Notes: generated by a model from the sequence alone, not told the origin. A stretch of DNA of 19,070 bases from Candidatus Woesearchaeota archaeon (GCA_016185955.1 JACPMQ010000065.1:1-19070); one strand, 5' to 3'. Positions 6,084 through 13,089 are shown, counted from the first letter of the stretch. Translations and numbers: made by a program.

Positions 6084-8096
6084 TTATTTGATTTTTGCAG
6101 ACATATAAGGCCCATCATGGATGTATCCTAACTTAGCAAAATACTGCCTTGCGCCAATTCCTGCAAGCACAATTATTTTATTTTTTTTATATTTTTTTGC
6201 AATTTCTTCAGCTTTTTTCATCAGCATTTTTCCAATACCTTTATGCTGGAAGCTGTTTTCTGATTTTTTTCCTATGCTTACTGCCGTTGAATACACATGA
6301 AGCTCGCGGACTAAAGCAGAGCTTTCTGTTATTTCCTGCCTAAGAAATTGGGAAGGAAACCTCAATCTGCAATAGCCAAAGATTATATCATTTTCCAAAT
6401 CTTCTGCTGAAATAAAAAATTCTCTGCCTTGTGACGCTTCATATTCATTAACTTTTATTCGCATATTCTCCAATTTAATATTTTTATTATTATCGTCTTT
6501 AATTTGATTAATTCCTGCTTCTCTGCATCTTATGCATCTGCATTTAATGCCTTTTTCACTGCAAATTTTTTTTACATACTGCCTTAAATTGGTTTTATCA
6601 ACTCCCGAAGATGTTGCATAAGTAGGTATATCACGTTGCACTCTCATGATTCTGCACCACTCTGGAACATATCTCTTCATTCCTGCAATCATTTCAGCAG
6701 CTTCTTTTGTTGCCAAAGGAACAAATTTTTTTGCTTTCCAGTCTTCATAAAGTTTTGTCCCCTGCATTACCATGCACGGATATATTTTTAGCATATCCGG
6801 CTTGTAATCTGGATTTTGAAAGATATCTTTTAATCCTTTTCTGTCCATCTCTTTTGTTGTGTATGGCAAGCCGGGCATATAATGCATATTTATTTTGAAG
6901 CCAAGGTCTTTCAATATTCTTATAGATTCTATATTGTCTTTGACAGTGTTGCCTCGATTGGTTTTTTCCAAAACATTTTCATATATGCTTTGAACTCCTA
7001 ATTCTATTCTTGTGCATCCAAGCTTTAGCAGCTGGTTTCCATGAACAAGTTTCCCATAATCGCTTTTTGTCTCTATTGTAAGCCCTACGCAGCGTATTTT
7101 TGCATTTTCGTTTTCCATTTGCATTTGTTCTAAAGAAATGTTATCATCATTTAGCTCATTTACCTTTTTTATCACTTTTTTTATTGCTTCAATATTCGCA
7201 TTATTTTTATTATTTCTTTCATTGCCCCCGTTATTCAAATTATTTGTCTGTGGGCAATTAATCTTATTATTGTATTTGCTGAATTTCGCCCATTTTTTTG
7301 TTATCTCACTTGAAAAATTATTTTTTGCATTTGCATAGTCCGCATCTAAATTATCGGAATTATTGCTAAAAAACAAAGTGTTTATTGCTTCCAATACTTT
7401 TTTATTGCTTAAATTTAAATTCCTGATAAAAAGCAGCTTCTTTTGTATTCTTTCCGTTCTTTCGCTGTCCTTTATGTTGGAAGGCATCTCAAAAAAGATG
7501 TTAAATTTATTCAAGTCCAATTCACCTTTTTTGTAAAAAAGCCTTGAAAAGTCATTCATTGCCTTTAAAAGGTATTTAACAAAATATTCTTGATAAGAAT
7601 GAGGCATAAAAGGAAAAGTCCCTCCTTGCAAAATCACTTCTGCCTTTTCTTGGATTGAATTCATAAAAGTGTAATGCTCCAATCTGTTAAAAACCCCTAA
7701 GTAAGAGTCATAATAGTTTCTTATTGCCCTTTTTGTGCTTGGCTCCTTGCCAGTATAACTTTGAGGAACATCTCCAAAGGGGCTTCCAGGACCGCCGGGA
7801 CAATAAGTGCATGGCCCTATTCCTTTAATAGTATGCGGGCATGGATAAGGATCTGTCATTAAGGCTATTGGCGCAACTCCTGAAATTGTCCTTACAGGCT
7901 TCATCGCAAATATTTTCTTAAACAGATTTTTATCTTCTTCAGAAGCTATTGAGGCTATTGCAGCATTTTTCGGTATTTTATCATATTTTAATCTGTTAAG
8001 AACCTGCAGCTTAAGCTTATTAAATGACTTCAAATCATTAACTTTTTTCTGCTTTGCCTCATTCAATATTTCCTCGCAGACTTGTTTCAGTTTCAT
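6084..8096 (-). CDS. elp3: tRNA uridine(34) acetyltransferase, Elp3 family (radical SAM + GNAT)
   Basis: The protein has 670 residues. The radical SAM core carries Cys86, Cys96 and Cys99 (PYPCPHTIKGIGPCTYCPGG), followed by PQSYTGKEP, EVILQGGTFP, RCVGLTIETKSD and GCTRIELGVQS, all Elp3 hallmarks. A Cys cluster (CRCIRC) precedes the C-terminal GNAT domain (HKGIGKMLMKKAEEIA, ARQYFAKLGY). Elp3 makes carboxymethyl-type modifications at U34 of tRNA using acetyl-CoA. It is longer than the usual archaeal Elp3 (about 530-550) because of an Asn/Lys-rich insertion of roughly 125 residues (about 195-325) between GGTFP and RCVGLT. It has its own TATA box upstream and is convergent with purC. Confidence 0.96.
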   Translation of the reverse strand: MKLKQVCEEILNEAKQKKVNDLKSFNKLKLQVLNRLKYDKIPKNAAIASIASEEDKNLFKKIFAMKPVRTISGVAPIALMTDPYPCPHTIKGIGPCTYCPGGPGSPFGDVPQSYTGKEPSTKRAIRNYYDSYLGVFNRLEHYTFMNSIQEKAEVILQGGTFPFMPHSYQEYFVKYLLKAMNDFSRLFYKKGELDLNKFNIFFEMPSNIKDSERTERIQKKLLFIRNLNLSNKKVLEAINTLFFSNNSDNLDADYANAKNNFSSEITKKWAKFSKYNNKINCPQTNNLNNGGNERNNKNNANIEAIKKVIKKVNELNDDNISLEQMQMENENAKIRCVGLTIETKSDYGKLVHGNQLLKLGCTRIELGVQSIYENVLEKTNRGNTVKDNIESIRILKDLGFKINMHYMPGLPYTTKEMDRKGLKDIFQNPDYKPDMLKIYPCMVMQGTKLYEDWKAKKFVPLATKEAAEMIAGMKRYVPEWCRIMRVQRDIPTYATSSGVDKTNLRQYVKKICSEKGIKCRCIRCREAGINQIKDDNNKNIKLENMRIKVNEYEASQGREFFISAEDLENDIIFGYCRLRFPSQFLRQEITESSALVRELHVYSTAVSIGKKSENSFQHKGIGKMLMKKAEEIAKKYKKNKIIVLAGIGARQYFAKLGYIHDGPYMSAKIK

Positions 8097-8132
8097 GTAA
8101 TTGTGCAGATGCTACTCGTGTAATCTTGTTTG

Positions 8133-8143
8133 ATTTAAAAAAT
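8133..8143 (-). promoter_or_regulatory. TATA-like box of elp3
   Basis: On the minus strand this is ATTTTTTAAAT, about 40 bases before the elp3 ATG at 8096, giving a short leader. It lies between elp3 and the TctA-like gene, so elp3 can be transcribed separately. Confidence 0.45.
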
Positions 8144-8173
8144 TAGTTGTCTTAAAAACTTTGCATAGCATGT

Positions 8174-9385
8174 CTACAATATAAAAAACAATATTACCGG
8201 CAGCATTAGGCAGCCCATGCTGTGGCTTCTTTTTACATTTGTTAAATTAGGTATAATGCCTATGGATGTTGCTGCTGTTAATATCAACAGCCCAATCCAC
8301 GAGGAGAAATAAAAAACCATTAATGCCACAAATATAATTACAGAAACGCACAAAAAAGAGTAATTTACCTTTTCCATTATTTTTGCGAATAATTTCGCAA
8401 GATATAAAGCCAAAAAGGCAGCAATGCCGCTTGCAAGCAATATTGAGGCTACAAAAAGGATTAAAATATTTGTGTCAATTGCCGTTATTATTTCCTTTAT
8501 TGCCAATACTGCGCCATTTCTTGCCTTGTTTAAGGTGTATAAGCTGACCAAGCTTACTGCCATATTAACAGTATTAACGCTGCCTACTAAAATCAAGAAA
8601 GAGTAAGTTTTCAGTTTCCCTGCGATTTGGCTCCCTAAAATTGTAGCTTGCGCCGGTCCCAACCCTGGAAAAAAACTGACAAGGCTTCCTGAAAAAACTC
8701 CTGAAAATAAAGATTTGGCTGTCTCCCATTTTCCTACAGAAATTGAATCGGTAATGTTTTGTTTTGGAATCTCGACATTTTTTGTCAAGCTGACAATTAA
8801 CATGCCCAGTCCAAATAATCCTGACAGCAAAGGAAACAATGGCTGGTTTAGATTTGGCATCGTAAGAGTTATTATGCCTAAAATGCCGGAAAGCGCAAAT
8901 ACAAGAAAAGCCCAGAATTTTGCATTTAAGCCCCTTTCATCTAAAATCATGTATATTACCACAGCCAATAAAATCCATCCCATATAAATTTGCAGGCTTT
9001 CATAAATTTTTGGGACAAGAAAAATAAATAATGGAAACAGCATTAACGCCAAAATTAAGCCCAATAAGCTTCCTGTCACTGTTAATTTTACAGCTTCGTA
9101 GCCCATTCCACGCAGCAAAAGCCTATGTCCAGGCAATACTCCCAATGCAGTTTCCGCGTTAGGCGCGCCTAAAAATATAGCAGGAATTATGTCAAGAAAA
9201 GTGTGCGTTATTGCCATTGATATTATAAAAACCCCTAAAGAAGGCAAAGAAAATATGTTTAGAAGATATGCGGATGAGCTTACTACAAGCAAGCTTACCA
9301 TATTTATGTGTATTCCGGGGGTAATGCCCGTTACGACTCCAGCTAAGCAGCCAAGAATTATTACGATAATTATTTCTAAAAACAT
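8174..9385 (-). CDS. TctA-family (DUF112-like) integral membrane permease, archaeal type
   Basis: A very hydrophobic protein of 403 residues with about ten predicted membrane segments. The N-terminal GVVTGITPGIHINMVS (about residues 15-30) and the mid-protein repeat SFFPGLGPAQATILGS are the paired Gly/Pro-rich motifs of the tripartite tricarboxylate transporter TctA family (Pfam TctA); archaea carry short single-gene versions. No binding-protein or TctB partner is in the window, so the substrate is unknown. The start is four bases after the stop of the broken hicA gene, and no clear promoter lies in that gap. It may be read from the promoter before the OB-fold gene. Confidence 0.85.
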   Translation of the reverse strand: MFLEIIIVIILGCLAGVVTGITPGIHINMVSLLVVSSSAYLLNIFSLPSLGVFIISMAITHTFLDIIPAIFLGAPNAETALGVLPGHRLLLRGMGYEAVKLTVTGSLLGLILALMLFPLFIFLVPKIYESLQIYMGWILLAVVIYMILDERGLNAKFWAFLVFALSGILGIITLTMPNLNQPLFPLLSGLFGLGMLIVSLTKNVEIPKQNITDSISVGKWETAKSLFSGVFSGSLVSFFPGLGPAQATILGSQIAGKLKTYSFLILVGSVNTVNMAVSLVSLYTLNKARNGAVLAIKEIITAIDTNILILFVASILLASGIAAFLALYLAKLFAKIMEKVNYSFLCVSVIIFVALMVFYFSSWIGLLILTAATSIGIIPNLTNVKRSHSMGCLMLPVILFFIL

Positions 9386-9389
9386 TTTG

Positions 9390-9560
9390 TTATAACAATT
9401 CCAGTAATTCTTCTAGTGATGAGTCAGCTTGATTCATTATACTTTTTAAGGTTTCCTTTGCTAACTCTTTATGTAAAGGAACTGGAATGGTAATCTTTCC
9501 TTTATTGTTCGTACATGTTGAAAGCCTATTTTAAAAAGAGCTTTAATAATATCTTTACCT
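9390..9560 (-). pseudogene. hicA: Decayed HicA/YcfA-type mRNA interferase
   Basis: On the minus strand the 5' part reads GKDIIKALFKIGFQHVRTIK, matching the HicA pattern SGKEVIKALKKIGF-xx-VRQ. After a frame change the 3' part reads GKITIPVPLHKELAKETLK and SIMNQADSSLEELLELL then stop, matching the HicA tail (VTIP-H-ELAKGTL-SI--QAGLS-EEFLELL). The start codon, the first few residues and the middle segment with the catalytic G-S-H are missing. The two parts are in different frames, so no active toxin can be made. No hicB antitoxin is visible. The fragment is squeezed between the OB-fold gene, whose stop it overlaps, and the permease start. Confidence 0.8.
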
Positions 9561-9908
9561 TACAACCCTTACCTTATCGGCAATAACCTCATTTTTATTT
9601 TCATATTGGTTGACTTTCCCTATAACTTCAATTTCATTGCCTTGCTTAACAGGCATTGTTTTATTGTCCTTTTTGAATAGAAGCACAGTTAGCTCTTTTG
9701 GCTGCAATATTTTTATCACAGCAACTTTTTCTTTGTCAACAACATTGCTCACAACTCCTTTTATTTTTATAAAGTCATCTTCATTATCTGGAATAATATT
9801 TTCTGCGCCGTATTCCTTGATTTGCATAATATTAGAAATTAGGTATAAGATTAATAATCCTAATAATGAGCTTATTAAGGCAATCTTCAACAGGTTTTTT
9901 TCTTGCAT
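9555..9908 (-). CDS. Membrane-anchored OB-fold protein
   Basis: The protein has 117 residues. Residues about 7-28 form one membrane helix (LLKIALISSLLGLLILYLIS). The rest has the length and strand pattern of an OB-fold of the nucleic-acid-binding (tRNA_anti-like) type: IKIKGVVSNVVDKEKVAVIK, ELTVLLFKK, GNEIEVIGKVNQYENKNEVI, ADKVRVV. Such short anchored OB proteins are frequent in DPANN archaea; their ligand is not known. The TATA-like CTATATAC lies only about 12 bases before the ATG, next to the repeat at 9922-9995, so either the promoter has been disturbed or the true start is internal. It is first in the minus-strand cluster running to elp3. Confidence 0.75.
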   Translation of the reverse strand: MQEKNLLKIALISSLLGLLILYLISNIMQIKEYGAENIIPDNEDDFIKIKGVVSNVVDKEKVAVIKILQPKELTVLLFKKDNKTMPVKQGNEIEVIGKVNQYENKNEVIADKVRVVR

Positions 9909-9921
9909 AATAGTAGTATAT

Positions 9922-9995
9922 AGTATCTGCGCAAGTAAACCGAATTAAGCCACTGCTTTGGCTTTTATATCAGAGTAACTCCTTGCGTAGATACT
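9922..9995. repeat. Short palindromic element G (74 bp)
   Basis: Terminal inverted repeats AGTATCTGCGCAAG (9922-9935) and CTTGCGTAGATACT (9982-9995) pair at 13 of 14 positions. An inner hairpin AAGCCA-CTGCTT-TGGCTT lies at 9947-9964. The right half (CCACTGCTTTGGCTTTTAT, TAGATACTGGT) recurs at the right end of element B near 6030-6080. It lies between two divergent genes, the OB-fold gene and the metallophosphoesterase. Confidence 0.75.
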
Positions 9996-10010
9996 GGTAT
10001 CAGCACAAAT

Positions 10011-10019
10011 TTTTTAAAT
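10011..10019 (+). promoter_or_regulatory. TATA-like box upstream of the metallophosphoesterase
   Basis: TTTTTAAAT lies 60-68 bases before the chosen ATG at 10079. The predicted transcript start near 10043 gives a leader of about 36 bases that contains the palindrome at 10047-10064. Confidence 0.4.
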
Positions 10020-10046
10020 CCTTCTTTATTCTGTATTTGTTATGAA

Positions 10047-10064
10047 GGGTTTTTGCAAAAACCC
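10047..10064. repeat. Perfect 18-bp palindrome in the phosphoesterase leader
   Basis: GGGTTTTTGCAAAAACCC is perfectly self-complementary. The same GGGTTTTTGCGA and TCGCAAAAACCC flank the MITE at 11094-11430, and the following CTCTCAACGCAAG resembles the CTCTCAACCTCGCAA of element A. It may be a collapsed remnant of that element. Confidence 0.6.
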
Positions 10065-10078
10065 CTCTCAACGCAAGA

Positions 10079-10720
10079 ATGGAAACCAAAGAAAAAAGTG
10101 AGGAACTGCACAAAAAGCTTAAAATATTAGCTGCTGGAGACATTCATGGAGATACATCACTAGCGGAAAAATTAGCGCAAAGGGCTGAAAAGGAAAAAGT
10201 AGATTTAGTTATTCTGTGTGGCGATATTACAATGGCAGAGCAAAGCACAGATAATCTTATAGGTCCTTTTGTCAAAAGAAAAGAAAAAGTTTTACTGATT
10301 CCCGGAAATCATGAGACTGTTGCAACTGCTGATTTTTTATCGCAGCTTTACGGCATAAAAAATCTGCACGGCTATTCTGTAAGATATAAAGACGTTGGGA
10401 TTTTTGGATGCGGAGGCGCTAACATCGGGCTTTTCCAGCTGGAAGAAGATGAGATTTACGGCTTATTAAAAAAAGGATTTGAGAAAATAAAATATTTGAA
10501 TAAAAAAATAATGGCAACGCATGTGCATCCTTCAGGAAGCAAGATGGAAAAATTTACAGAGGTTTTTCCCGGAAGCAGCGGCGTAAGAAAAGCCATTGAA
10601 AAATTTAATCCTGACATATTGCTTTGCAGCCACGTGCATGAGGCAGAAGGCATAGAGGAAAAGATAGGCAACACTAAAGTTATTAATGTTGGCAAGAAAG
10701 GAAAGATAATTGAGATTTGA
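10079..10720 (+). CDS. Calcineurin-like metallophosphoesterase
   Basis: The protein has 213 residues and the complete two-metal phosphoesterase signature: GDIHGD with Asp21 and His23, LCGDI with Asp49, PGNHE with Asn77 and His78, His148 in ATHVHPSG, and SHVHEAEG with His185 and His187. The fold is the archaeal YfcE/MJ-type phosphoesterase; the substrate (cyclic nucleotide, nucleotide or phosphoprotein) cannot be told from sequence. The ATG at 10079 is chosen because the core fold starts soon after it; the out-of-frame ATG at 10042 opens only a 19-codon frame. It is convergent with the small acidic gene. Confidence 0.93.
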   Translation: METKEKSEELHKKLKILAAGDIHGDTSLAEKLAQRAEKEKVDLVILCGDITMAEQSTDNLIGPFVKRKEKVLLIPGNHETVATADFLSQLYGIKNLHGYSVRYKDVGIFGCGGANIGLFQLEEDEIYGLLKKGFEKIKYLNKKIMATHVHPSGSKMEKFTEVFPGSSGVRKAIEKFNPDILLCSHVHEAEGIEEKIGNTKVINVGKKGKIIEI

Positions 10721-10793
10721 GCAGTGAAGCATTAACTTCACTTTTTACCACATTAAATCTTATAGATCACAAGAAAACCAAAAAAACCTTTTC

Positions 10794-11042
10794 TTACCTA
10801 TACTCCTCAACCCTCGGAATGTCTATATCTATGTCTTTGTTTTGCTCTTCTTCATCTTCTATTTCTTTTTCTTCTTTACTTTCAGAATCCGCATTTTCAA
10901 ACATATTAAATATATCAGGGCTTGTTTCCTTGCTGCTGTCTAAAGCATTTTGGGTTTCTTCCCCTATTAATGAAGAAAGCATCTTAATAGCTTTTTTTAT
11001 TTCCTCAGGGCTGTCTTCTTTTGTATCTATGGTTATTTTCAT
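10794..11042 (-). CDS. Small acidic protein of archaeal (DPANN) type, unknown function
   Basis: The protein has 82 residues, starting MKITIDTKEDSPEEIKKAIK and followed by a helical stretch (MLSSLIGEE). A strongly acidic, disordered tail is rich in Glu and Asp (SESKEEKEIEDEEE). The short strand-helix start is a pattern I associate with a recurrent small DPANN protein, but no function is known to me. Codon periodicity, a TATA box 26-34 bases upstream of the ATG and its position between flanking genes support a real gene. The overlapping plus-strand frame 10717-11052 is its shadow. Confidence 0.75.
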   Translation of the reverse strand: MKITIDTKEDSPEEIKKAIKMLSSLIGEETQNALDSSKETSPDIFNMFENADSESKEEKEIEDEEEQNKDIDIDIPRVEEYR

Positions 11043-11067
11043 AGTTATGTAATTTATTGCTAATCAA

Positions 11068-11076
11068 GGATATAAA
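11068..11076 (-). promoter_or_regulatory. TATA box of the small acidic gene
   Basis: Minus-strand TTTATATCC is centred about 30 bases before the ATG at 11042, fitting a leaderless transcript. The MITE end at 11094 begins 18 bases beyond it. Confidence 0.55.
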
Positions 11077-11093
11077 GCTTTCTATCCAAGAAA

Positions 11094-11430
11094 GTAACTG
11101 CTAACAGAGCTTTGTTTGATAAGCGGGGTTTTTGCGAAAGTCTAATCCGTGCTTGTGCGGAGCCGTAAAAATTCCATCGTTCTTCGAACTATGGAATTTT
11201 TACCAGTTACGTTGGTAATCTTGCAATTCGGCATTGTTTTGCTTTGTCCATTGCTCGTCATTGACAAAAATTCCACCAATCTCGGATTGGTGGAATTTTT
11301 GATTATATGCCCCTCAACTTCGCAACATTTCATGTTGCTCAGGTCGCTTATCACAATCCTATGGAACTTTTCTGAATTGGCAAATTGCGCACAAGCACTG
11401 AATTCGCAAAAACCCTCTGTTAGCAGTTAC
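11094..11430. repeat. MITE C, 337 bp, with nested cassette
   Basis: Perfect 16-bp terminal inverted repeats GTAACTGCTAACAGAG (11094-11109) and CTCTGTTAGCAGTTAC (11415-11430). Subterminal arms GGTTTTTGCGAA and GTGCTTGTGCG pair across the element. The arms and inner parts match element A (138-300). A third hairpin GCAACAT-TTC-ATGTTGC (11322-11338) corresponds to A's GCAATGCT hairpin with compensating changes. The cassette at 11167-11300 interrupts what is continuous in A. No transposase is encoded, so it is non-autonomous. It sits between two divergent core promoters. The 118-codon frame crossing it (11149-11505) is chance. Confidence 0.93.
11167..11300 (-). repeat. Hairpin-spacer-hairpin cassette inside MITE C
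   Basis: Hairpin 11167-11201 (upper stem CATCGTTC-TTC-GAACTATG, one mismatch), a 64-nt spacer, and hairpin 11266-11300 (perfect 16-bp stem, upper ACCAATC-TCG-GATTGGT). Both hairpins are 35 nt and the total is 134 bp, identical in dimensions to the copy in purS and in opposite orientation to it. The spacer includes GGCATTGTTTTGCTTTGTCC, the complement of the purS spacer motif with one difference. Confidence 0.92.
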
Positions 11431-11443
11431 ACACAATCAAAAA

Positions 11444-11453
11444 CTTTTAATAG
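11444..11453 (+). promoter_or_regulatory. TATA-like box of the M50 protease
   Basis: CTTTTAATAG is centred about 26 bases before the ATG at 11475, consistent with leaderless transcription; it starts 14 bases after the MITE end. Confidence 0.5.
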
Positions 11454-11474
11454 CAAAGCTTATTTTGTGTTTTC

Positions 11475-12095
11475 ATGGATTTTTTTCAGCAAGAAAAGAC
11501 AATAAATATCGGAAGAATAAATACTTCTGAAAGGGAAATAAAGGATTTGATAAAGGCATGGATAGCAATCTCAATAGCCTTTGCAGTAGCGATGAAAGGC
11601 TTTTTAATGCTAAATTTTTATGGCATTTTTATAGTGGCATCCATAACTGTCGGCACAGGATTTTTGCTGCACGAGCTTGGGCACAAATTGGTTGCGCAAA
11701 GATACGGCTGTTTTGCAGAATTCCGCTCTTTTGACAATATGCTTCTGCTTGCAATCATAATGTCCTTTTTTGGCTTTATTTTTGCAGCTCCCGGCGCAGT
11801 CATGATACACGGTCCTGTAGGAACAAGAAGAAACGGCAAAATATCTGCGGCAGGCCCTATAATCAATTTAGCTCTTGCAACATTTTTTTTGGCTGTTTTG
11901 CTGGCAGCCAATGCAAAATTTATTGCTGCAATAGCATTTTATGGCTTTTACATAAATACATGGCTTGCCTTGTTTAATATGCTGCCTTTTTGGAACTTTG
12001 ACGGCATAAAAATTTTGAGATGGAACAAAGCTGTTTATTTTTCCATTGTTATGGTAGCTTTAGCATTCCTGTTTTTACGCAGTATTATCAGTTAA
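11475..12095 (+). CDS. Site-2-type intramembrane metalloprotease, M50 family
   Basis: A polytopic protein of 206 residues. Zinc motif HELGH at residues 66-70 (His66, Glu67, His70) lies within a membrane segment, and FWNFDG near 172-177 supplies the third ligand Asp176. GKISAAGPIINL (121-132) is the conserved glycine/proline loop of the family. About five hydrophobic segments; no PDZ or CBS domain, so it is a minimal archaeal version. Such enzymes cut membrane-embedded substrates after a first cut outside the membrane. The adjacent downstream gene encodes a membrane-anchored trypsin-like protease, the kind of enzyme that makes the first cut. Confidence 0.92.
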   Translation: MDFFQQEKTINIGRINTSEREIKDLIKAWIAISIAFAVAMKGFLMLNFYGIFIVASITVGTGFLLHELGHKLVAQRYGCFAEFRSFDNMLLLAIIMSFFGFIFAAPGAVMIHGPVGTRRNGKISAAGPIINLALATFFLAVLLAANAKFIAAIAFYGFYINTWLALFNMLPFWNFDGIKILRWNKAVYFSIVMVALAFLFLRSIIS

Positions 12096-12126
12096 ATAGT
12101 TAAATCCCTTTAACAAAAAGAGGAAC

Positions 12127-13077
12127 ATGGCAAAAATAAACCTTAGCGCAACAAAAGTGCTTGTAATTTCACTTGTGCTTCTATTAGTCTCGAATTTGAG
12201 CTTGGTGGTATATTATAACTCCAAAATAAGTGAATTAAGCCAGGATTTTAATTCCAGGATTATTGAAATAGGCAAAGAAACAGCCTCAACTTTAAGCCAG
12301 ATTAAACAAACTCTTGCTAAAGATATATCTTCTTTGAAGAGCAACCTAACTTCAGAAATTCAGCTTATGGACACCAGCCTGCAAAGCTTTAAAAAGAAAA
12401 ATCAGGAGGAAATAAACACGCTAAGCAGCTTAATTGATGAAATAGAAAAGCAAAGCAATATCAAGCTGGATGAGCTAAAGGATGAGCTAAAGAGTGTCAA
12501 AGTCAAAAGCGAAGATTTCAGCGCTATAGTGGAAGATGTAATGCAGTCTGTCGTTAGCGTTGGAACAAATAATGCCCAAGGCAGCGGCGCAATAATTGAT
12601 GACAGGGGCTTTATCATAACTAATTTGCATGTTGTTGAATCTGCAAGCATTATCAGGGTTTTAACATATGATGATAAGGTTTACAATGCAAAGCTAATAG
12701 CTTATAATGATGTGGCAGATATAGCTGTGCTTAAAGTGGATGCTAAACTGAAAGCCTTAAAATTTGGAAATTCTGACGCTGTTAAAGTAGGCGAAAGGGT
12801 AATAGCTTTGGGCAATCCCGCAGGGCTTTCATTTACTGTTACAGAAGGAATTGTAAGCGCTGTGCATAGGAAAGGCCCTAATAACCTAAATGTTTACCTG
12901 CAAACTGACGTTCCTATCAATCCAGGAAATTCCGGAGGTCCTTTAGTCAATTCGGACTCAAAAATAATAGGCATCAATAATTTTAAAATAAAAGGCTTTG
13001 AAGGGCTTGGATTTGCCATAGAATCGAATACAGTTAAAGATGTGACAGATGAAATAATAGAAAAATATTTGCAATAA
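12127..13077 (+). CDS. Membrane-anchored HtrA/DegS-like serine protease without PDZ
   Basis: The protein has 316 residues. Residues about 10-30 are one membrane helix (signal anchor). About 34-130 are a Leu/Lys/Glu/Ser heptad-like coiled coil, and 135-316 are a trypsin-fold S1C protease domain. The catalytic triad is visible: TNLHVV (His168), ADIAVLKV (Asp198) and NPGNSGGPL (Ser269). The usual C-terminal PDZ domain is absent; the protein ends right after the protease domain. The coiled coil may replace PDZ in oligomerisation or substrate choice (inference). The gene follows the M50 gene by 31 bases, with an AGAGGA sequence just before the ATG, so the two may share a transcript. Confidence 0.93.
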   Translation: MAKINLSATKVLVISLVLLLVSNLSLVVYYNSKISELSQDFNSRIIEIGKETASTLSQIKQTLAKDISSLKSNLTSEIQLMDTSLQSFKKKNQEEINTLSSLIDEIEKQSNIKLDELKDELKSVKVKSEDFSAIVEDVMQSVVSVGTNNAQGSGAIIDDRGFIITNLHVVESASIIRVLTYDDKVYNAKLIAYNDVADIAVLKVDAKLKALKFGNSDAVKVGERVIALGNPAGLSFTVTEGIVSAVHRKGPNNLNVYLQTDVPINPGNSGGPLVNSDSKIIGINNFKIKGFEGLGFAIESNTVKDVTDEIIEKYLQ

Positions 13078-13080
13078 TCG

Positions 13081-13089
13081 ATAAATTTA
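13081..13089 (+). promoter_or_regulatory. TATA-like box of the four-helix membrane protein
   Basis: ATAAATTTA is centred about 32 bases before the ATG at 13118. This favours 13118 over the earlier ATG at 13091, which would lie upstream of the expected transcript start. Confidence 0.45.

Noticed and set aside
10042..10101. 19-codon upstream open frame before the phosphoesterase
   Set aside because: The ATG is at the expected transcript start, but the peptide is simply the translation of the palindrome and of the overlapping gene start. There is no evidence that it is a gene.
10717..11052. 111-codon plus-strand frame rich in Ser and Leu
   Set aside because: It is the antisense of the small acidic protein gene; the Ser-rich character comes from complementing Glu/Asp codons.
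11149..11505. 118-codon plus-strand open frame
   Set aside because: It crosses MITE C, the nested cassette and the promoter of the M50 gene, and overlaps that gene's start in another frame. No family resemblance.
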